This document shows positions 60,476 through 64,000 of a stretch of DNA of 64,000 nucleotides, piece by piece (position 1 is the first letter of the stretch; each line of letters starts with the position of its first letter). A program made the position numbers and the translations under genes. The notes under the pieces were generated by a model that searched no databases, was not told the DNA's origin, and worked only from the letters and a program-made list of their open reading frames with translations. Source of the stretch: Polyangia bacterium. Its GTDB lineage: Bacteria > Myxococcota_A > Polyangia > Nannocystales > Nannocystaceae. Location of the stretch: assembly GCA_030424595.1 (NCBI GenBank), contig JAUHWG010000020.1, positions 62,001 through 126,000 on the forward strand, written 5' to 3'.

Positions 60476-61633
60476 ATGAGCCAGAGTCCCGAAGCCAGCG
60501 GCGTTATGAAGCCCCTCTCGCTCGCTGAGGTCGCTGAGATCCTCGGCTGTAGCCGCGTCGGCCTCTTCTTCGCCGACTCCAGGGAGCTGCCGCGGCTGGC
60601 GAGCGAGGCCTGGCCTGAGGCCCGTCACTTCGACCGCACAGCGAAGGACCTCTGCGAACGGGTATGGCTGAGCCGCGAGGTCGCCCTCGAGATCGACAGC
60701 GCGAGCGCCCAGGGCTACATCGCCGCGCCGGTGCTGATCGGCACCCAGCTCTTCGGCGTGCTCCTCGGGGCCCGCGCCGGCCTCCCGGCCTTCACCAACG
60801 ACGACGGCGAGATCCTCGCGGCGATGGCCGAGCGGATCGCCATCGATCATCAGCACCGGCGAGCGCAAGAGCTGGCCCGCGCAGAGCAGGCGGCCCACGC
60901 CGCCAACCGGGCCAAGAGCGCCTTCCTCGCCCACATCAGCCATGAGATCCGCACCCCCCTCAACGCGATCATCGGCTACAGCGAGCTCCTCGAGGACGAG
61001 CTCGTCGACGACGGCCACGACCGCTACGTCGACGACATCCACCGGATCCAAGGGGCCGCGCAGCACCTCCTCGGCCTGATCAACAACATGCTCGATCTGA
61101 CCAAGATCGAGGCGGGCAAGATGGAGCTCTTCGTCGAAGATCTGGCGATCGACGAGCTCATCACCGACGCCGTCACCACCTGCCGGCCGGTCGTCGAGCG
61201 CAACCACAACGTTCTCACCGTCACCGTCGCCCCGGAGCTGCGGACCCTCCCCCTCCGCGGCGACCGGCTCAAGCTCACCCAGATCCTGATCAACCTCCTG
61301 AGCAACGCGGGAAAATTTACCGAGGGCGGTGAGGTTCGCCTGATGGCCGCGCTCGCGCGGTCAGGGCCGGACGACGAGCACGACCTCATCCTCGAGGTCT
61401 CCGACGAGGGCATCGGCATGAGCGAGGCCCAGATCAGCCGGATCTTCAGCGAGTACACCCAGGCGACGCTGGCGACGACGAGCCTCTACGGCGGCACCGG
61501 CCTCGGCCTCGCCGTGACCCGCCGGCTCTGCGACCTGATGGGCGGCTCCATCCAGGTCGAGAGCGCACCCGCCCGCGGCTCCACCTTCCGCGTCCGCATG
61601 CCGACGCAGCCCCGCGCCGAAGGCTCGACCTAG
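60476..61633 (+). CDS. sensor histidine kinase with GAF-like N-terminus
   Basis: 385 residues. An N-terminal GAF-like domain (about 10-130) is soluble with no membrane segment. The dimerisation/phosphoacceptor helix is FLAHISHEIRTPLNAIIGYSELL (phosphorylated His in SHEIR). The ATPase has N box NLLSNAGKFT, G1 DEGIGM, and G2 GGTGLGLAV. It is cytosolic. No response regulator is adjacent, so it is an orphan. The start is ATG 60476; a second Met is 11 codons on. Confidence 0.9.
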   Translation: MSQSPEASGVMKPLSLAEVAEILGCSRVGLFFADSRELPRLASEAWPEARHFDRTAKDLCERVWLSREVALEIDSASAQGYIAAPVLIGTQLFGVLLGARAGLPAFTNDDGEILAAMAERIAIDHQHRRAQELARAEQAAHAANRAKSAFLAHISHEIRTPLNAIIGYSELLEDELVDDGHDRYVDDIHRIQGAAQHLLGLINNMLDLTKIEAGKMELFVEDLAIDELITDAVTTCRPVVERNHNVLTVTVAPELRTLPLRGDRLKLTQILINLLSNAGKFTEGGEVRLMAALARSGPDDEHDLILEVSDEGIGMSEAQISRIFSEYTQATLATTSLYGGTGLGLAVTRRLCDLMGGSIQVESAPARGSTFRVRMPTQPRAEGST

Positions 61634-61634
61634 C

Positions 61635-61707
61635 AGACCGTGGCAAGGGTCCCGCGCGCTCTCGCTTTTCCTCGTCGCGAGCGCGCACCGGACCTTCACC
61701 ACGGGCC
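61635..61707. repeat. dispersed inverted-repeat element, copy 4
   Basis: The left arm CCGTGGCAAGGGTCCC (2 nt after the kinase stop) pairs with the right arm GGACCTTCACCACGGG. A short stem-loop with TTTTCC lies between. Such a copy could act as terminator or mRNA-end stem. Confidence 0.6.
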
Positions 61708-61811
61708 GCGAGAGAGCCCTCGCTCGCGACGACGCAGGAGGGCCGCGGGGGCCTCGGCCGGGAGCCCCCGCGCTCCAAGGAAGATCCATCCTTTGTTATG
61801 GTTGGTGGCGG

Positions 61812-62330
61812 ATGAACAGGCTCCTGTCGGTCTTTGGTTGGATCCTCGCCACGGTGGGGCTTGTCTTCGCGCTCTTCAGCGTCCTCGTCCTGATCGACGC
61901 GCTCACGACCCCCGACGAGAAGAGCTGGAGCGCTTTGATGGGCATGCTCCTCCTGACCGGCCTCTTCGGGATCCCCGGCGGCCTCCTCCTGTGGCGGACC
62001 CGCCTCGCCCGCGGCCGCGAGGAGTTCAACAAGCGCCTGATCGGCTTCATCACCAGCCTCGACAACTTCACGGTCGGAGAGCTCGCCGGCAAGATCGGCC
62101 GCACCGAGCTGGAGACCAACGGCCTCATCGCCACCCTGATCTCCGAGCGGGCGGTCGACCTCGCCTTTCACCGCCAGACAGGGCGCTATCTCCATCGCGG
62201 ACGCCTCCAGCGGAGCTACCGGATCATCGACCGCTGCGGATCCTGCGGCGCCGCCGTCGGCCAAGAGCTCGTCTTCGACGGCGAGACCCCCGAGTGTAGC
62301 TACTGCGGCGTTCGCCTCGGCTCCGCCTAG
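61812..62330 (+). CDS. membrane protein with cytosolic winged-helix-like and zinc-ribbon-like parts
   Basis: 172 residues. Two helices (FGWILATVGLVFALFSVLVLID; ALMGMLLLTGLFGIPGGLLLW) are followed by a soluble region with FITSLDNFTVGELAGKIGRTELETNGLIATLISERAVDLAF, a PCI-like winged-helix pattern. The C-terminus has two CxxC pairs, CGSCG and CSYCG, for zinc. Similar small proteins are often called hypothetical; the function is unknown. TATGGT lies 9 nt before the ATG. Confidence 0.68.
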   Translation: MNRLLSVFGWILATVGLVFALFSVLVLIDALTTPDEKSWSALMGMLLLTGLFGIPGGLLLWRTRLARGREEFNKRLIGFITSLDNFTVGELAGKIGRTELETNGLIATLISERAVDLAFHRQTGRYLHRGRLQRSYRIIDRCGSCGAAVGQELVFDGETPECSYCGVRLGSA

Positions 62331-62742
62331 CGAAGCGTGGTGAACCTCCCGCGATCCCTCGCGCCGCGGCCGTCGGCCCTCTTGGCCTCGACGAGACGTC
62401 CCTGTACCGAGCTGCCACCCTCGACGGAGCCGAGAGGAATGGCGAGGGTCAGCGAGCGCGCGGGACTCTTACTCTTGTGCCACGGCCGCCTCGCGGATGG
62501 AGCTCGCCTCCACCGGGGCTCACGCGCCTCCGGGTCGCCTCGCGAGAACCTCGGCTCCACCCCGTGAGCCGCGACGGCGCTCCCTTGAGGCTGCCGATGA
62601 GATCTCCGCGGGGCGCGAGCGAACCTCGGCGCGCGTCTTCGTAGGGCTTGGCGCGACTCTCCGTCCCAACCCACAAGTTTTTCGATCGCAAACTCACATG
62701 TTACGTGAAATACTCATTGCCGTAACAAAGTGAGGCTCGACC
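62331..62742. other. intergenic DNA with inverted repeat upstream of a small gene
   Basis: 412 bp. Near the right end TGTTACG (62699-62705) and CGTAACA (62721-62727) form a 7-bp inverted repeat with 15 nt between. An 8-bp pair GGCTCACG/CGTGAGCC lies further left (62517-62572). No gene supported. Confidence 0.5.
62699..62727. promoter_or_regulatory. inverted repeat TGTTACG-N15-CGTAACA, possible operator
   Basis: It lies immediately upstream of the ribosome site and ATG of a 43-residue gene. A related GTAACG core lies in the palindrome just after that gene (62872-62896). Confidence 0.4.
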
Positions 62743-62874
62743 ATGCTCTTCTCCAATTTCCACGCGTCTCCCGCGCGCTCCATTGACCGCCTTGAATCGA
62801 CCCGTGACGTCACCTTGTGGCTGATCATGAGCGCTGGCGGGGTCTGGGCCTTTCTCAGCGGCAGCGGAATGTGA
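62743..62874 (+). CDS. tiny one-helix membrane peptide (43 aa)
   Basis: Forty-three codons from ATG 62743 to TGA 62874. GTGAGG lies 6-8 nt upstream. The peptide has an N-terminal soluble part and the hydrophobic stretch VTLWLIMSAGGVWAFLSGSG, a possible single helix. The 3' end is followed by a palindrome (TGACAGG...CCTGTGTCA). It could be a small regulatory or toxic peptide; no family known. Confidence 0.45.
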   Translation: MLFSNFHASPARSIDRLESTRDVTLWLIMSAGGVWAFLSGSGM

Positions 62875-62896
62875 CAGGTACGTAACGCCTGTGTCA
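62872..62896. promoter_or_regulatory. palindrome after the 43-residue gene
   Basis: TGACAGG and CCTGTGTCA flank TACGTAACG. It could be a terminator stem or a second operator related to the upstream TGTTACG/CGTAACA repeat. Confidence 0.35.
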
Positions 62897-63078
62897 CGCT
62901 CATTTTCGCCCTCAGGGCGCTCCTGCAGCCCCTCGTCGACCCCTCCTCGGAGGTTCGTCTTCGAACTTTCGGACGCCGGGGTTAATCCGATCGGCCTCCT
63001 CGGGACGCTCATCCGAGGACGGCGCTCGACGTCCCTGGAGCCCGACGGCTCCGGACCCACAGGCGCCGGGAGATTCTC

Positions 63079-63258
63079 ATGAGCACCACAAGCTTCATCA
63101 GCAACGACCCGACGTACGACCTGGCCACGACCGCGACCGCGACCACGACCACGGAAACCGAGACGGAGACCAGCAAGCCGCGCGAGCCCGACGAGCTCTA
63201 CGCCTCCGCCTCTGGCCGCGACATCATCGTCTCCCGCGACGACAAGGACAAAGAGTAG
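63079..63258 (+). CDS. small Thr/Glu-rich peptide (59 aa)
   Basis: Fifty-nine codons from ATG 63079 to TAG 63258 with GGGAG 8 nt upstream. The middle is (Ala/Thr)-rich then (Thr-Glu)n, and the C-terminus is charged (DIIVSRDDKDKE). A GU-tolerant hairpin terminator follows at 63372. It is a plausible short precursor or intrinsically disordered peptide. No family recognised. Confidence 0.5.
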   Translation: MSTTSFISNDPTYDLATTATATTTTETETETSKPREPDELYASASGRDIIVSRDDKDKE

Positions 63259-63371
63259 CCGCCGACAAGAGCGGCTCGACGAGCACCGGCCCCCCCCAGG
63301 GAAGAGACACGAACGACGCCCGCCCGAGCCGCCCTTGCCGACCCGATATCGGTCGACACCCGACAAGAAGA

Positions 63372-63396
63372 GGGTCCAGCCTGACCAGCTGGGCCC
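63372..63396 (+). terminator. hairpin after the 59-residue gene
   Basis: GGGTCCAGC/GCTGGGCCC (one G-U pair) with a 7-nt loop, followed by TTCTCCGTTCTC. Confidence 0.5.
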
Positions 63397-63536
63397 TTCT
63401 CCGTTCTCGAGCTCCGGAGCGGGTCGCAAGGCGTCCTCCCGTCCTCCCGTCCTCCCACGGCCTCTGCCGAGGAGACCGGGCAGAGGCCCCGCGCCCTCTC
63501 ACGGGCCCTCGCCCATCACGACAGACAGCCCCTACG

Positions 63537-63690
63537 AGACCGCAGTGAAGGTCCCATGTGCTCTCGCGCCGCGATCGTCGGTCCTCTCGGCTCGGACAAG
63601 ACGCCGCGGCACCGGGCCGTAGAGCAAGTCTTGGCCGGGTCGCGAGGGACGACGAGGGCTGGAGAGCCCGCGGGACCTTCGCCACGGGCT
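63537..63690. repeat. dispersed inverted-repeat element, copy 5 (most complete)
   Basis: The left arm (63537-63565, containing GTGAAGGTCCC and GCTCTC) matches the inverse of the right arm (63662-63690, GGGACCTTCGCCACGGGCT). The core shares a 22-bp identity with 37404-37425. It lies just after the stop of the minus-strand partial gene. Confidence 0.65.
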
Positions 63691-63691
63691 G

Positions 63692-64000
63692 CTAGCCGCG
63701 CGGCAGCCGAAGATCGTAGACGAGGTTGCGCGTCCCGGCCGCGTCGCCGAGCACCTTCACCAGCCCCTTGAGGCCGCGGGTCGCGACGAACTTCCGGTCC
63801 TTAAAGACCTTAAAGGGGTAGCGCTCGCGCATCGCCTCGTAGCGCCGCCGCTCCTTGTCCTCGATCACCGAGCTCAGGAGGGGACCTAGCGGGTCGTTGC
63901 TCTTCTCCTCGCGGATATCACCGGCCGCGACGTCGCTCGCGAAGGTCGCGAGCACCTCCGGACCGCTCGCCGAGGCCCCGTCACCGGCGAGCCAGTGCTG
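63692..64000 (-). CDS. hypothetical protein, 5' part beyond the window
   Basis: At least 102 residues; the frame is open through the window edge. The visible part is helical and charged (SSVIEDKERRRYEAMRERYPF, FVATRGLKGLVKVLGD) and ends YDLRLPRG. No domain can be named. Confidence 0.55.
   Translation of the reverse strand, partial: QHWLAGDGASASGPEVLATFASDVAAGDIREEKSNDPLGPLLSSVIEDKERRRYEAMRERYPFKVFKDRKFVATRGLKGLVKVLGDAAGTRNLVYDLRLPRG

Larger units (their letters stand above)
63259..63691. other. intergenic DNA with terminator and dispersed repeat
   Basis: 433 bp. It contains the hairpin at 63372-63396 and a complete dispersed inverted-repeat element at 63537-63690. Confidence 0.5.

Overview
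High-GC (about 70%) chromosomal DNA, most likely from a myxobacterium of the Nannocystis/Plesiocystis type. This assignment is inference. It rests on the base composition, the many small lipoproteins with Ser/Thr/Asp-rich linkers and MopE-like metal-binding repeats, a TonB/AgmX-like lipoprotein, and many orphan outer-membrane proteins. Around fifty genes are supported. No rRNA, tRNA, CRISPR array or transposase gene was found.

Layout. 0-9.8 kb: outer-membrane protein, an AhpD-like redox protein whose reading frame crosses an in-frame TGA (candidate selenoprotein), DUF4062-like protein, MATE pump, MopE-like lipoprotein, inositol monophosphatase, Ser-rich protein, AgmX/TonB-like lipoprotein. 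10-15.3 kb: serA, trpS, a methyltransferase and an SGNH-hydrolase lipoprotein. 15.3-21.7 kb: repeat-rich intergenic DNA and surface lipoproteins. 21.7-31 kb: a peptide-modification island. It holds a coupled operon of a Tat-signal protein, a radical SAM enzyme and a HExxH peptide hydroxylase; a divergent radical SAM-methyltransferase fusion; a Rieske oxygenase; and an HxsD / HxsD-like / HxsB set. 31-38.7 kb: DsbA-like isomerase, AlgE-like porin with decayed copies of its own 3' end, AstA, SSB, a small glycosyltransferase-like protein, RseP. 38.9-49.7 kb: two divergent operons forming a type II fatty-acid/polyketide-like cluster (hydrolase, two hotdog proteins; chain-length-factor-like KS, KR, KS, ACP). 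The same cluster carries a metallo-beta-lactamase-like protein without metal ligands, a Tat-signal protein, an arginase-family enzyme with a PqqD-like N-terminus, an LpxL-like acyltransferase and a membrane protein. 49.8-64 kb: uvrC, hydrolase-OsmC fusion, Mini-RNase III, lipoprotein, M2 peptidase, exonuclease III, small unknown genes, a histidine kinase, and two tiny peptide genes near an inverted repeat.

Two genome-wide habits stand out. First, about twenty genes that begin a transcription unit have a TANNNT-like -10 box ending only 5-10 nt before the start codon. This suggests leaderless or near-leaderless mRNAs, and it was used here to choose several starts. Second, short tandem repeats have expanded repeatedly in intergenic DNA and, in multiples of 3, inside genes. 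A dispersed inverted-repeat family also sits just after stop codons.

The best candidates for something new are the lipid-plus-peptide-enzyme cluster at 38.9-49.7 kb, the radical SAM/HExxH island at 21.7-31 kb, and the selenocysteine AhpD-like protein at 1906-2496.
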